Assembly (NCBI RefSeq): GCF_000705555.1
Contig: NZ_JMQN01000063.1
Location: 1 to 64,000 of the forward strand
DNA from: Marinobacterium lacunae
GTDB lineage: Bacteria; Pseudomonadota; Gammaproteobacteria; Pseudomonadales; Balneatricaceae
Reading direction: 5' to 3'
Length of the DNA: 64,000 bases
Part shown: in pieces, positions 24,650 to 33,540 of the stretch
Layout: each line of letters starts with the position of its first letter
How positions within the stretch are numbered: position 1 is the stretch's first letter
Translations under genes and position numbers: made by a program
Notes under the pieces: generated by a model
What the model was told of the DNA's origin: nothing
Seen by the model: only the letters and a program-made list of their open reading frames with translations
The model's database searches: none

Positions 24650-25993
24650 ATGATGAGCTTCGACGACAAGAAAGACCTTAAGGACACTCTGAGCGCCAGT
24701 GCAGAACCGAAACAGGAACGTAGCGGCGTCAGCCGTCGCGGATTCATCAAGGCCGCTGGTGCGGTCGGTGGTGCAGCCCTGGGCTCTGGCGCGATTACTG
24801 GCTTCCCGATGATCTGGGCACAGAACATCAAGGACATCACCCTGCGCCAGTTTGGCACCGGGGTGTCCAACCTCAACGCGATCGCTCAGAAAGCGAAAGA
24901 GGACCTGGGTATCAACCTGGAGCTGACCGCACTGGATTCCGACGCTGTCGCCCAACGCGTCGTCACCCAGCCGCGCTCATTCGATATCGCAGACATCGAG
25001 TACTGGATCTGCAAAAAGACCTTCCCGGCTGGCACCATGCAGCCGATGAACACCTCGCGTCTGAAGAACTTCGACAAGATCTCCCAGCTGTTTATCACCG
25101 GTAAGCTGAACAAAGACTCTGAGATCGCCCAGGGCACCGCTCCGCACACCGTGGGCTTCGTTGAAGGCAAGGAATCGGTCCAGTTCGCCTCTGAGCCGAC
25201 TGACTGGATGACGCTGATCCCGACCATTTACAACGCCGATACCCTGGGCATTCGCCCGGATCTGGTAGGCCGTCCGATCACCCACTGGCGCGACATCATG
25301 GACCCGGCGTTCAAGGGCAAGACCTCGATCCTGAATATCCCGTCCATCGGCATTATGGATGCGGCGATGATCTGCGAGTCCATGGGCGAAATCCAGTACG
25401 CCAACAAGGGCAACATGACCCGCGAAGAGATCGACGCCACCATCGAGATCCTCAAGGCAGCCAAGTCCGATGGCCAGTTCCGCGCCTTCTGGAAGAGCTT
25501 CGATGAGTCGGTGAACCTGATGTCCTCCGGCGAGGTCGTGATCCAGTCCATGTGGTCACCGGCGGTTGCGGCCGTGCGCGCCAAGGGCATCGCCTGCAAA
25601 TACCAGCCGCTGGAAGAGGGCTACCGCGCCTGGGGTGGCGGTATCGGCCTGGCCAAGCACCTCTCCGGTCTGGAGCTGGATGCCGCGTACGAGTACATCG
25701 ACTGGTACCTGTCCGGATGGGTCGGTGCTTACCTGAACCGTCAGGGCTACTACTCAGCGGCACCGTCCACCTCGAAGGAGCATATGAGCGCCGACGAGTG
25801 GGGCTACTGGATCGAAGGTAAGCCGGCCCAAGGCGATATCCTCAGCCCCGATGGCAAGGTGATGGAAACCGCGGGTGCCGTGCGTGACGGTGGCTCCTAC
25901 TGGGATCGCATGGGCGCGGTCGCCTGCTGGAACTCCGTCATGGATGAGAACAAGTACATGGTTCGCAAGTGGAACGAGTTCATCGCGTCCTGA
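24650..25993 (+). CDS. ABC importer periplasmic binding protein, PotD-like, Tat-exported
   Basis: A 447-residue solute-binding protein. The long N-terminus carries a twin-arginine signal, SRRGFIK at residues 28-34, followed by an Ala/Gly-rich helix. The mature protein fits the PotD/family-1 fold: LIPTIYNADTLGIRPDL, WRDIMDPAFKGKTSILN and GIGLAKHLSGLELDAAYEYIDWYLS. Tat export implies folding, perhaps with a bound ligand, before crossing the membrane. The start is preceded by GGAG; ATG at 24653 is equally possible. Ligand unknown; polyamines are the classic ligands of the class, but the linked racemase argues for an amino-acid-like or ring compound. Confidence 0.92.
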   Translation: MMSFDDKKDLKDTLSASAEPKQERSGVSRRGFIKAAGAVGGAALGSGAITGFPMIWAQNIKDITLRQFGTGVSNLNAIAQKAKEDLGINLELTALDSDAVAQRVVTQPRSFDIADIEYWICKKTFPAGTMQPMNTSRLKNFDKISQLFITGKLNKDSEIAQGTAPHTVGFVEGKESVQFASEPTDWMTLIPTIYNADTLGIRPDLVGRPITHWRDIMDPAFKGKTSILNIPSIGIMDAAMICESMGEIQYANKGNMTREEIDATIEILKAAKSDGQFRAFWKSFDESVNLMSSGEVVIQSMWSPAVAAVRAKGIACKYQPLEEGYRAWGGGIGLAKHLSGLELDAAYEYIDWYLSGWVGAYLNRQGYYSAAPSTSKEHMSADEWGYWIEGKPAQGDILSPDGKVMETAGAVRDGGSYWDRMGAVACWNSVMDENKYMVRKWNEFIAS

Positions 25994-26008
25994 TAGAACC
26001 CAACTTCA

Positions 26009-26028
26009 GGGGGCGAGTGATCGCCCCC
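26009..26028 (+). terminator. Strong hairpin after the binding-protein gene
   Basis: GGGGGCGA, loop GTGA, TCGCCCCC: a perfect 8-bp stem starting 15 bp after the stop codon, followed by GCCTTTACC without a real T tract. It probably stabilises the upstream message or partially stops transcription, so that the binding protein exceeds the permeases. Confidence 0.55.
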
Positions 26029-26056
26029 GCCTTTACCTGAGCACTTAACCTGACTC

Positions 26057-26088
26057 AGAGCCCGTTTTTCAGAGAGCCCGTATTTCGG
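26057..26088 (+). repeat. Two-unit 16-bp tandem repeat before the permease gene
   Basis: AGAGCCCGTTTTTCAG (26057-26072) is followed directly by AGAGCCCGTATTTCGG (26073-26088), with two differences. It lies 14 bp upstream of the first permease gene. The second unit contributes the GGAG ribosome site at its end. Probably a local duplication. Confidence 0.7.
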
Positions 26089-26101
26089 AGAATAAAGTTA
26101 G

Positions 26102-26956
26102 ATGCGTTTTCTAACCGCCAACCCCAGCTACCTGCAGGTCACGCCCCTGGCACTGGTGATTCTGCTGTTTCTGCTGTTTCCCGTTGCGACCATCGTGATC
26201 GTCAGCTTCTGGGACTACAACGCCTATCAACTGCTGCCCGATTTCATCTTTGAAAACTACGAGTTTCTACTCACATCAAGCGTCACGCTGAGCGCCTATC
26301 TGAAGACGTTTTTCTTTGCCATCACCACCTGGGTGATCACCCTGACGCTGGGATTTACCGTCGCCTACTACCTGGCGTTCTATATCCGCAGTCCACTGCT
26401 TCAGGGCGTGCTGTTCGTGCTTTGCACCGTGCCGTTTCTGACCTCTAACATCATTCGTATGATCTCCTGGATTCCGCTGCTAGGACGCAACGGTCTGGTG
26501 AACTCGACCCTGCAGGAGATCAACCTGATCGACGCCCCCATCGAATGGCTGCTGTACAGCGATTTCGCCGTGGTGCTGGCATTCGTTCACCTCTATACCC
26601 TGTTCATGGTGGTCCCAATTTTCAACTCGATGATGCGGATCGACCGTAACCTGATCGAAGCCTCCATCGATGCCGGCGCCAGCGCCTTCCAGACGATCTT
26701 TCAGGTGGTGGTGCCGCTGTGTAAATCAGGTATCGCCATCGGCTCCATCTTTGTCGTCACCCTGGTGATGGGCGACTTCATCACCGTCAGTCTGATGAGC
26801 GGGGGCTTAAGCGCCTCCGTGGGCGTGTTGATCCGCAACGAGATCTCGCTATTGCAATACCCGGCCGCAGCCGCCGGTGCCGTGGTGCTGCTGATCACCG
26901 TCCTGATCATGCTCAGCATCATGTTCCGTTTCATCAACATCAAGAAGGAACTGTAA
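26102..26956 (+). CDS. ABC importer permease, PotB-like
   Basis: A 284-residue inner-membrane permease with six hydrophobic helices. The cytoplasmic coupling loop that contacts the ATPase is NLIEASIDAGASAFQTIFQVVVPLCKSGI in outline, the EAA-type motif of importers. It is preceded by GGAG and is followed 2 bp later by the second permease. Together they form the membrane channel for the substrate delivered by the binding protein at 24650. Confidence 0.92.
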   Translation: MRFLTANPSYLQVTPLALVILLFLLFPVATIVIVSFWDYNAYQLLPDFIFENYEFLLTSSVTLSAYLKTFFFAITTWVITLTLGFTVAYYLAFYIRSPLLQGVLFVLCTVPFLTSNIIRMISWIPLLGRNGLVNSTLQEINLIDAPIEWLLYSDFAVVLAFVHLYTLFMVVPIFNSMMRIDRNLIEASIDAGASAFQTIFQVVVPLCKSGIAIGSIFVVTLVMGDFITVSLMSGGLSASVGVLIRNEISLLQYPAAAAGAVVLLITVLIMLSIMFRFINIKKEL

Positions 26957-26958
26957 TC

Positions 26959-27801
26959 ATGGCAGCCCCCGACAAGGCGAAGCGCAAGGCGGGATTCATC
27001 CCCCTGACCATTGTTTTTGTATTGTTCATCATCTTTCTCTATGGCCCCACGGCCACCATCGCGATCCTGTCGTTCCAGGGGCCGGAGGGTGGCCTCACCT
27101 TTCCGATGAACGGGATTTCACTGCACTGGTTCCGGCAGCTTTTTGAAGAGCAACAGGTGGGTGACTTTGGCGGCTCGTTGACCCGCTCGATCCTGCTGGG
27201 CCTCTGTGTGATGCTCTGTACCGCCGTGTTTTCGCTGCTGGCAGGTTTGGCTTACCGACGCAGTTTCAAGGGCGGCAACGTATTGTTCTACCTGACATTG
27301 GTGAGCCTGATCCTGCCGTCGATCCTGATTAGCCTCGGCATCGGCATCATGTTCGACCGCACCGGCCTTTCACCGGCCTGGTACAGCTCAGCGTTCGGCG
27401 CTCATCTGACCTGGACCCTGCCGTTTGGCCTGCTGATCATGTTTGCGGTATTCAACCGCTTTAACAAAAGCTACGAAGCCGCCGCCATTGATATGGGGGC
27501 CACCGCCTGGCAGACCTTCCGTCTGGTGGTTTTCCCGCTGATTCTGCCAAGCCTGATCGGTGTCTGTCTGTTCGGCTTTACGCTGTCCTACGATGAGTTC
27601 GCCCGCACCCTGATGACCGCCGGCACCTTTAACACCCTGCCGCTGGAGATCTACGGCATGACCACCAACGTGACCACGCCGGTTCTCTATGCCCTGGGTA
27701 CGCTGACCACCCTGTTCTCCTTCACCCTGATCTCTGCCGCTCTGATAACCATCTGGGCAGTTCGCAGAAGCCGGGCACGAAAGGCTCCAACCGGACTCTA
27801 G
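26959..27801 (+). CDS. ABC importer permease, PotC-like
   Basis: A 280-residue inner-membrane permease. A first helix at about residues 12-32 and five more follow. The EAA-type loop is YEAAAIDMGATAWQTFRLVVFPLILPSL in outline. The C-terminal LSYDEFARTLMTAGTFNTLPLEIYG is typical of PotC-class subunits. AAGGA lies in the end of the previous gene, so expression is coupled. It is followed 4 bp later by the racemase-family gene. Confidence 0.92.
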   Translation: MAAPDKAKRKAGFIPLTIVFVLFIIFLYGPTATIAILSFQGPEGGLTFPMNGISLHWFRQLFEEQQVGDFGGSLTRSILLGLCVMLCTAVFSLLAGLAYRRSFKGGNVLFYLTLVSLILPSILISLGIGIMFDRTGLSPAWYSSAFGAHLTWTLPFGLLIMFAVFNRFNKSYEAAAIDMGATAWQTFRLVVFPLILPSLIGVCLFGFTLSYDEFARTLMTAGTFNTLPLEIYGMTTNVTTPVLYALGTLTTLFSFTLISAALITIWAVRRSRARKAPTGL

Positions 27802-27805
27802 AACT

Positions 27806-28501
27806 ATGAAACTGCGTGTTATTAACCCCAATGACAGCGAAACGATGCGCCAGACGATCGCCACCAGCTGCTGCGAGGTGGCATCGACAGGTACTCATGT
27901 CGAGGTCGTCTGTGCCGGTGCCGGTATCAACAGTATCGAAGGCTTCTATGACGGCGCCCTTGCCGCCCCTGGAGTGCTGGAACAGATACGCCTTGGCGAG
28001 GCGACCGGCTGCGATGCTTACCTTATCGCCTGTGCCGATGACACGGCACTGCACGCCGCCCGTGAGCTGGCCAAGGGTCCGGTACTCGGCATCGGTGAGG
28101 CTGGCGTACACGCTGCAAGCATGCTCGGCTGCGGTTTCTCCATCCTTACAGCGCAACAGAAGTCGGTGCGCATTCTGGAGAGAAACGCCCGTGAGTACGG
28201 CTTCGCAGAGCACTGTCTGGGTGTACATGCGATGAAGATGCCGGTACTGGCCCTTGAACAATGCGCAGAACCGGCCCTGTTTTCAACACTGGTCGCCCGG
28301 GCGGAAAGCATTCTCGCTACAGACGAATCAGAAGCACTGGTGCTGGGTTGCGCTGGGCTGACTTTCCTGCAGGCGGATCTGCAAAAGGCACTGGGATTGC
28401 CCGTGGTCGACGGCGTCCGGGTCGGTCTGCTCATGCTGGAAGCCTTGGTAAAAGCCGGACTGAAGACGAGCAAGCGCAGCAGTTACGCCTCCGCCAGCTG
28501 A
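27806..28501 (+). CDS. Asp/Glu/hydantoin racemase-family enzyme
   Basis: A 231-residue cytoplasmic protein of the Asp/Glu/hydantoin racemase superfamily, which inverts a chiral carbon with two cysteines and no cofactor. The opening MKLRVINPNDSETMRQTI, the first Cys region YLIACADDTALHAARE (residue about 74) and the second, LVLGCAGLTFLQADL (about 180), all match HyuE/allantoin-racemase relatives. It closes the importer operon, so it probably acts on the imported compound: a hydantoin, allantoin or an amino acid derivative (inference). No hydantoinase or carbamoylase gene is in the window. Confidence 0.87.
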   Translation: MKLRVINPNDSETMRQTIATSCCEVASTGTHVEVVCAGAGINSIEGFYDGALAAPGVLEQIRLGEATGCDAYLIACADDTALHAARELAKGPVLGIGEAGVHAASMLGCGFSILTAQQKSVRILERNAREYGFAEHCLGVHAMKMPVLALEQCAEPALFSTLVARAESILATDESEALVLGCAGLTFLQADLQKALGLPVVDGVRVGLLMLEALVKAGLKTSKRSSYASAS

Positions 28502-28550
28502 ACGTCTGCCATGACGGCGCCGGGCTGTGGAAAAGGGTACACAAGTAGCA

Positions 28551-28578
28551 TTGTTAAGTGGTGATGCGCTCCTAGACT
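28551..28578 (+). promoter_or_regulatory. Possible promoter of the secreted unknown gene
   Basis: TTGTTA (28551-28556) and TAGACT (28573-28578) are separated by 16 bp and lie just upstream of the gene at 28610. This is a plain sigma70-like match, with moderate support. Confidence 0.35.
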
Positions 28579-28609
28579 GAAGAGAGTCTCAGTTGCGACG
28601 AGGTATCCC

Positions 28610-29161
28610 ATGTCTTTGCGTCTCACCGGTTTCGCCTTACCTCTGGCGTTAGTCCTGCATACTCACGCTGCTGACTTGGCCGGAGAACGCCAGATCTATC
28701 TTATCGATGGCCAGGGCAAAGAGCAGGCGATCGGCACGCTCACCGTCGAAGCGGACGGCTCCGGCTATGGCTACACCCTCGATCTGGACCTGAACCAGTT
28801 TAAGGACCACTTTCTCTCGATGAAAGAGATGAAGTGCCTGGAGGGTCCGGAACTCTGGTGCTACGTGCCCTACCCCTACGACACCCCACGACGTATTACC
28901 GCGGATGACCTGAGATGGCTGGAACATGATCTGCTGTTTCTCTTCAAGAAGCCGGACACCTTCGGTGCCCGGTTGTGGAACGGTATCTATTATCCACTTG
29001 AAGTGAGTGACGAAGGCACGATCCGGGGCGAGGCCCACGCACTCGATCTGAACCTGATTGCATCGCCACCAGAGGATCTTACGACACCGCCCATTGGCCA
29101 GTATGACATCGGCGACTTCAAACTGGAGGGCCGCTGGCTTCCTGATATAGAGATCCGCTAG
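28610..29161 (+). CDS. Secreted protein of unknown function
   Basis: A 183-residue protein that I do not recognise. The first 20 residues form a signal peptide (SLRLTGFALPLALVLHTHA, cut before ADLAGE). The mature part is mostly beta-like and acidic, with two Cys residues in MKCLEGPELWCYVPYPYD, which could form a disulfide in the periplasm. GAGG precedes the start. It stands alone between the racemase operon and the ABC-2 exporter, on the same strand, with about 100-bp gaps on both sides. Confidence 0.7.
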   Translation: MSLRLTGFALPLALVLHTHAADLAGERQIYLIDGQGKEQAIGTLTVEADGSGYGYTLDLDLNQFKDHFLSMKEMKCLEGPELWCYVPYPYDTPRRITADDLRWLEHDLLFLFKKPDTFGARLWNGIYYPLEVSDEGTIRGEAHALDLNLIASPPEDLTTPPIGQYDIGDFKLEGRWLPDIEIR

Positions 29162-29265
29162 TTGGGATCCTGAGTTCACGGTTAACAAATCGCCCTTGTC
29201 ACCTCAGTCGCGCTACAATCAACGCTTCCTCAGCCTGACTGCACCACCAGTGACAAGGAGAGCCT

Positions 29266-30192
29266 GTGCAACCGATCATCAGTATCAAGGGCATCAGCAA
29301 GACCTATGCATCCGGTTTTACTGCGCTCAAATCGATAGATCTTGAGATCCGCAAAGGCGAGATTTTTGCCCTGCTCGGTCCCAATGGGGCGGGCAAGACA
29401 ACATTGATCAGTATCATCTGCGGCATCGTGAACGCCAGCAGCGGCACCATTTCCGCCGATGGCGTCGATATCGTTCACGATTACCGCGCCGCTCGCAGCC
29501 TAATCGGTTTAGTACCCCAAGAACTGACCACCGACGCATTCGAGAGTGTCTGGGACACCGTCTCGTTCAGCCGTGGTCTGTTCGGCAAGCCTGCAGACCC
29601 TGCTTATATAGAAAAGGTTTTACGCCAGCTCTCGCTTTGGGATAAACGTCGATCCAAGATGCTTGCGCTCTCCGGTGGCATGAAGCGCCGCGTCATGATC
29701 GCCAAGGCGCTGTCACACGAACCCCGCATACTCTTTCTGGATGAGCCGACCGCCGGTGTCGATGTCGAGTTACGCCGTGACATGTGGGAGATGGTAAGGG
29801 GGCTTCGCGAAAGCGGTGTGACCATTATTCTGACAACCCACTACATCGAAGAAGCCGAAGAGATGGCGGACCGTATCGGCGTTATCAACCGGGGCGAACT
29901 GATCCTCGTCGAAGACAAGCATGCACTGATGCAGAAACTCGGTCAGAAGCAGTTGCATCTGCACCTGCAAACGTCTCTTGAGACACTCCCCGCTACCCTT
30001 GCGCATTACAACCTGACGCTTAGCGAAGATGGCCAGCAGCTCACCTACACCTTCGACGCCCATCAGGAAACCAGCGGCATCGCCGAACTGCTGCGCAGTT
30101 TGAGTGCGCAGGGTATCGATCTCAAGGACCTGCAATCGAAGCAGAGCTCGCTGGAAGAGATCTTCGTCAACCTCGTCAAGGGCAATGGGTAA
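29266..30192 (+). CDS. yadG: ABC-2 exporter ATP-binding subunit, YadG-like
   Basis: A 308-residue ATPase, the same length as E. coli YadG. Walker A is GPNGAGKT, the signature is [15 protein letters not shown], and Walker B is [12 protein letters not shown]. The C-terminal 80 residues ([20 protein letters not shown]) are the usual extension of the family. The start is GTG with AAGGAG nine bases upstream. It is followed 12 bp later by the permease. The pair forms an exporter of unknown substrate. Confidence 0.9.
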   Translation: MQPIISIKGISKTYASGFTALKSIDLEIRKGEIFALLGPNGAGKTTLISIICGIVNASSGTISADGVDIVHDYRAARSLIGLVPQELTTDAFESVWDTVSFSRGLFGKPADPAYIEKVLRQLSLWDKRRSKMLALSGGMKRRVMIAKALSHEPRILFLDEPTAGVDVELRRDMWEMVRGLRESGVTIILTTHYIEEAEEMADRIGVINRGELILVEDKHALMQKLGQKQLHLHLQTSLETLPATLAHYNLTLSEDGQQLTYTFDAHQETSGIAELLRSLSAQGIDLKDLQSKQSSLEEIFVNLVKGNG

Positions 30193-30204
30193 CAGGAATC
30201 ACCA

Positions 30205-30966
30205 ATGAATATCAATGGAATACGTGCAATCTACAAGTTCGAGATGGCGCGCACTCGACGTACCTTGATGCAGAGCATCGCCTCACCGGTACTCTCCACT
30301 TCGCTCTACTTCATCGTATTCGGCACGGCAATCGGTTCACGCATGGGCGAGATCGACGGTGTCGGCTATGGCGCTTTCATCATTCCAGGCCTGTTGATGC
30401 TCTCACTGCTGAGCGAAAGTATCTCGAACGCCTCGTTCGGCATATTCTTCCCGAAATTTTCGGGCACCATTTATGAGGTACTGTCAGCCCCTGTTTCACC
30501 ATTCGAAATCGTCGCGGGATACGTCGGGGCCGCCGCAACCAAGTCGCTGATCATCGGCATACTCATACTGGCCACGGCCCGGCTGTTCGTCGACTACAGC
30601 ATACTGCACCCCTTCTGGATGCTGGCGTTCCTGCTGCTGACAGCGCTGACCTTCAGCCTGTTCGGCTTTATCATCGGTGTCTGGGCGGATGACTTTCAGA
30701 AACTTCAGGTGATTCCGCTCATGGTGATCACGCCACTGACCTTCCTTGGCGGTGCGTTCTACTCGATCAACATGCTGCCGGAGCCCTGGCAGTCGCTGAC
30801 GCTGTTCAATCCGGTGGTGTATCTGATCAGCGGTTTCCGCTGGGCGTTTTACGGCGTTGCCGACGTCAATGTGGGCTTGAGCCTGGGCATGACGCTGCTG
30901 TTCATGGTGATCTGCCTGAGCGCTGTATGGTGGATATTCCGTACTGGCTATCGCATCAAGCAATAA
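30205..30966 (+). CDS. yadH: ABC-2 exporter permease, YadH-like
   Basis: A 253-residue inner-membrane protein with six helices. It has the ABC-2 signature in its C-terminal half: [28 protein letters not shown] in outline, then [18 protein letters not shown]. Length and order match YadH. Translation follows the ATPase closely. Nothing in the neighbourhood indicates the substrate. The convergent slipin gene ends 54 bp beyond its stop, and no clear terminator lies between. Confidence 0.9.
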   Translation: MNINGIRAIYKFEMARTRRTLMQSIASPVLSTSLYFIVFGTAIGSRMGEIDGVGYGAFIIPGLLMLSLLSESISNASFGIFFPKFSGTIYEVLSAPVSPFEIVAGYVGAAATKSLIIGILILATARLFVDYSILHPFWMLAFLLLTALTFSLFGFIIGVWADDFQKLQVIPLMVITPLTFLGGAFYSINMLPEPWQSLTLFNPVVYLISGFRWAFYGVADVNVGLSLGMTLLFMVICLSAVWWIFRTGYRIKQ

Positions 30967-31020
30967 ACGCCTGCGCCTGGCCTATGCACCTGCAGCCTTC
31001 AGGCAATGCGGACCCGGTGG

Positions 31021-31824
31021 TTACTGACGATCCTCGTCAGCACCGGAACCGCTTGGCGCTTTAGCGCCACTCGTCCCCGTCCACTGATTGATCATATCGA
31101 TCGGCAGCGGAAACACGATGGTGTGGCTGCTCTGGCCAGAGCCAGCTATTTCAGTCAGCGTCTGCATGTATCGCAATTGCAATGCCTGCGGCTGCTCGGC
31201 CAACCGCTTCGCGGCGCCGAGGAGTTTTTCAGACGCCTCGAGCTCACCGCTGGCGTGAATCACCTTGGCGCGCCGAGACCGCTCGGCTTCAGCCTGTTTG
31301 GCGATAGCCCTGATCATGCTTTCATCGAGATCAACATGCTTGATCTCCACGTTAGCGACTTTGATTCCCCAGGCATCGGTCTGTTTATCCAGAATCTGCT
31401 GGATGTCGGCATTGAGTTTCTCGCGACCTGCCAGCATGTCATCAAGTTCATGCTGCCCTAATACTGACCTTAATGTGGTCTGCGACAACTGACTGGTGGC
31501 CTCCAGATAGTTTTCCACATGGATGATTGCCCGCTCAGGGTCCACCACGCGGAAGTAGATGACTGCATTCACCCTGACTGAAACGTTGTCGCGCGAAATG
31601 ACATCCTGTGTCGGCACATCCATAACCAGGGTTCGCAGGTCCACTCGGACAATCTGCTGGATAACCGGGACCACGATGATCAACCCTGGCCCCTTCACCT
31701 TGTAGAAGCGCCCAAGCAAAAAGATCACGCCGCGTTCGTACTCGCGCAGAATGCGAAACATCGAGACCAGCAACAACACCACCAGCACGACGATTGTTAT
31801 CACGAAGTAGGGAATACCGATCAC
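31021..31824 (-). CDS. Slipin (stomatin/SPFH family membrane protein)
   Basis: A 267-residue protein: one N-terminal membrane helix (about residues 6-25), then an SPFH/band-7 domain with [38 protein letters not shown] and [12 protein letters not shown], and a short coiled coil ([15 protein letters not shown]). Such proteins form large ring or cage assemblies that organise membrane microdomains. I chose the GTG at 31824, one base after the nfeD stop and 7 bp after GGAGG, over an upstream TTG at 31851 that has no ribosome site. It is the usual partner of NfeD. Confidence 0.92.
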   Translation of the reverse strand: MIGIPYFVITIVVLVVLLLVSMFRILREYERGVIFLLGRFYKVKGPGLIIVVPVIQQIVRVDLRTLVMDVPTQDVISRDNVSVRVNAVIYFRVVDPERAIIHVENYLEATSQLSQTTLRSVLGQHELDDMLAGREKLNADIQQILDKQTDAWGIKVANVEIKHVDLDESMIRAIAKQAEAERSRRAKVIHASGELEASEKLLGAAKRLAEQPQALQLRYMQTLTEIAGSGQSSHTIVFPLPIDMINQWTGTSGAKAPSGSGADEDRQ

Positions 31825-31825
31825 C

Positions 31826-33190
31826 TCACGCCTCCAGCTTGTCGACGACAAGCGTTAATCCGTCGATTTCATGCACCCGCACACGGTCTCCGACCTGCAG
31901 AGGATCCGGGCAGCGCACAGACCAGAGTTCGCCCTCAAAGCGGGCCAACACCTGACCGTCGTACACCTGCTCGATGGTCACGCAGTGTTCCTTATCGGGC
32001 CCCGCACGATACTCCCGCGGTCGCTGATGTGCCCGCCAAGCCATACCCAGAACGGCGAACAGCAGCGCCCCGGTGGTAACTGCCAATGCAGCGATGACCG
32101 GCAGCGCAATCTGATAGGCAGGCAGGTCGGTATCCATCAGAATGATTGAGCCAACCACGAACGCAACCAGCCCCCCTACCCCGAGCACCCCGAAGCTGGG
32201 CATCAACACCTCGGCCGCGATCAAGCCGATACCCAGCAGCACCAGCCCAAGACCGGCATAGCTCACCGGTAAAATCTGGAACGCGTACAGCGCAACAAGC
32301 AGGCAGATAGCCCCCAGTACACCGGGTACGCCAAACCCCGGGTTGGTAAACTCGAAGATAAGTCCATACAGGCCAATCAGCATCAGTACATAGGCCACGT
32401 TGGGATTGGTAATCACGGCAAGAAAATCGCTGCGCCAGTCGGGATCAACCCTAAAACGTGGTGCCTGTGCCAGATCCAGCACGACCGTCTGACCTTTCAC
32501 ATCAATCGCCTTTCCTGAGAGCGTGGCGAACAGCTCCTCTTCATTCGCGGCAATAAGATCGATCACCCCCAACGCCTGAGCCGCCTTCGCACTGAGGCTC
32601 GCCCCTTCCCTCACCGCTTTTTCCGCCCAATCGGCGTTACGCCCTCTGAGCTCCGCCAGACTGCGGATATAGGCCACTGCATCATTGGTGACTTTTCGCT
32701 CCATTGCGGTACCGCCCTGCGGTGGCTGAGGCTCGTTGCCTTCATCCGGCGCGGGGGATATGGGGCCACCAATGGATACCGGCGTTGCGGCGCCAAGATT
32801 GGTTGCCGGCGCCATTGCCGCCACATGGCAGGCATAGAGCAGGAAGGTACCGGCGCTCGCAGCGCGCGCGCCGCTGGGAGAGACATAGCAGATGACCGGG
32901 ATGGGAGACGCCAGTACAGACGAGATCATCTGCCGCATCGACTGATCCAGCCCACCCGGGGTATTGATGTTCAGCAGAATGGCGCTGGCATCGCCCGCTG
33001 CCGCATCGCGGATGCCACGGCTGACATAATCGGCGGTAGCGGGCCCCACCACGCCATCGAGCGTCAACACCCATAGCGCTTTGGAGGGTGGTACCTCATC
33101 TTGAGCCGCATACGCGATCCCAGAGGCGACCATGGCATAGCATGCCATCAGCCAGATACACCGTCGCAGCACGATCCTGATTCTGTTCAT
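31826..33190 (-). CDS. nfeD: NfeD family membrane serine protease
   Basis: A 454-residue protein. Signal peptide (residues 1-28), then a ClpP-like protease domain (about 30-240), with the nucleophile Ser in [13 protein letters not shown] and the general-base Lys probably in [13 protein letters not shown]. Four or so helices follow, and a C-terminal NfeD OB-fold domain ends the protein (about 380-454, [20 protein letters not shown]). Long NfeD proteins of this kind cleave hydrophobic stretches of their partner slipin. ATG at 33190 follows a G-rich ribosome site. It forms an operon with the slipin gene downstream. Confidence 0.92.
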   Translation of the reverse strand: MNRIRIVLRRCIWLMACYAMVASGIAYAAQDEVPPSKALWVLTLDGVVGPATADYVSRGIRDAAAGDASAILLNINTPGGLDQSMRQMISSVLASPIPVICYVSPSGARAASAGTFLLYACHVAAMAPATNLGAATPVSIGGPISPAPDEGNEPQPPQGGTAMERKVTNDAVAYIRSLAELRGRNADWAEKAVREGASLSAKAAQALGVIDLIAANEEELFATLSGKAIDVKGQTVVLDLAQAPRFRVDPDWRSDFLAVITNPNVAYVLMLIGLYGLIFEFTNPGFGVPGVLGAICLLVALYAFQILPVSYAGLGLVLLGIGLIAAEVLMPSFGVLGVGGLVAFVVGSIILMDTDLPAYQIALPVIAALAVTTGALLFAVLGMAWRAHQRPREYRAGPDKEHCVTIEQVYDGQVLARFEGELWSVRCPDPLQVGDRVRVHEIDGLTLVVDKLEA

Positions 33191-33196
33191 GACCAC

Positions 33197-33540
33197 CCCC
33201 GAGCTTATGCATTCAGTATAGAAGAGCGCGACAAGCCTTCACGTGCCTCTTTCACCCAGCACATTCCGCTGCTATACATAAAAGAGTCGTATTAACCGGA
33301 TACAGTAAGTCCCCCTCAGAAACATCCGCAAAGGGAGTCGTCGCACCACACAACCTCAATCAACTCTGGCTTGTAAATTGCAAAGTCTGGAGATGTTTCA
33401 ACCAGATTCAGGAGCAGTATGCGTTGCGCCCCCGGGCGACAGGATCCATTCGCCCCAGTGCATTCATAACGAGAGAGAAAGGTCTTCAACCCGCTGGGTT
33501 CCAGGCCTCACGTCAGCCACAGTCGATGATGGGCATTTGC
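33197..33540. other. Divergent gap between nfeD and the ATP-grasp cluster
   Basis: No gene is clearly present in these 344 bp. An ATG at 33419 with AGGAG five bases upstream opens a 16-codon reading frame (MRCAPGRQDPFAPVHS) that could act as a leader peptide. An in-frame extension of the ATP-grasp protein to a TTG at 33424 exists, but its residues do not look like the family. Promoters for both directions must lie here; no convincing pair was picked out. Confidence 0.4.

Noticed and set aside
33424-33540. Extension of the ATP-grasp protein to a TTG start
   Set aside because: The added residues are unlike the family and there is no ribosome site at 33424.
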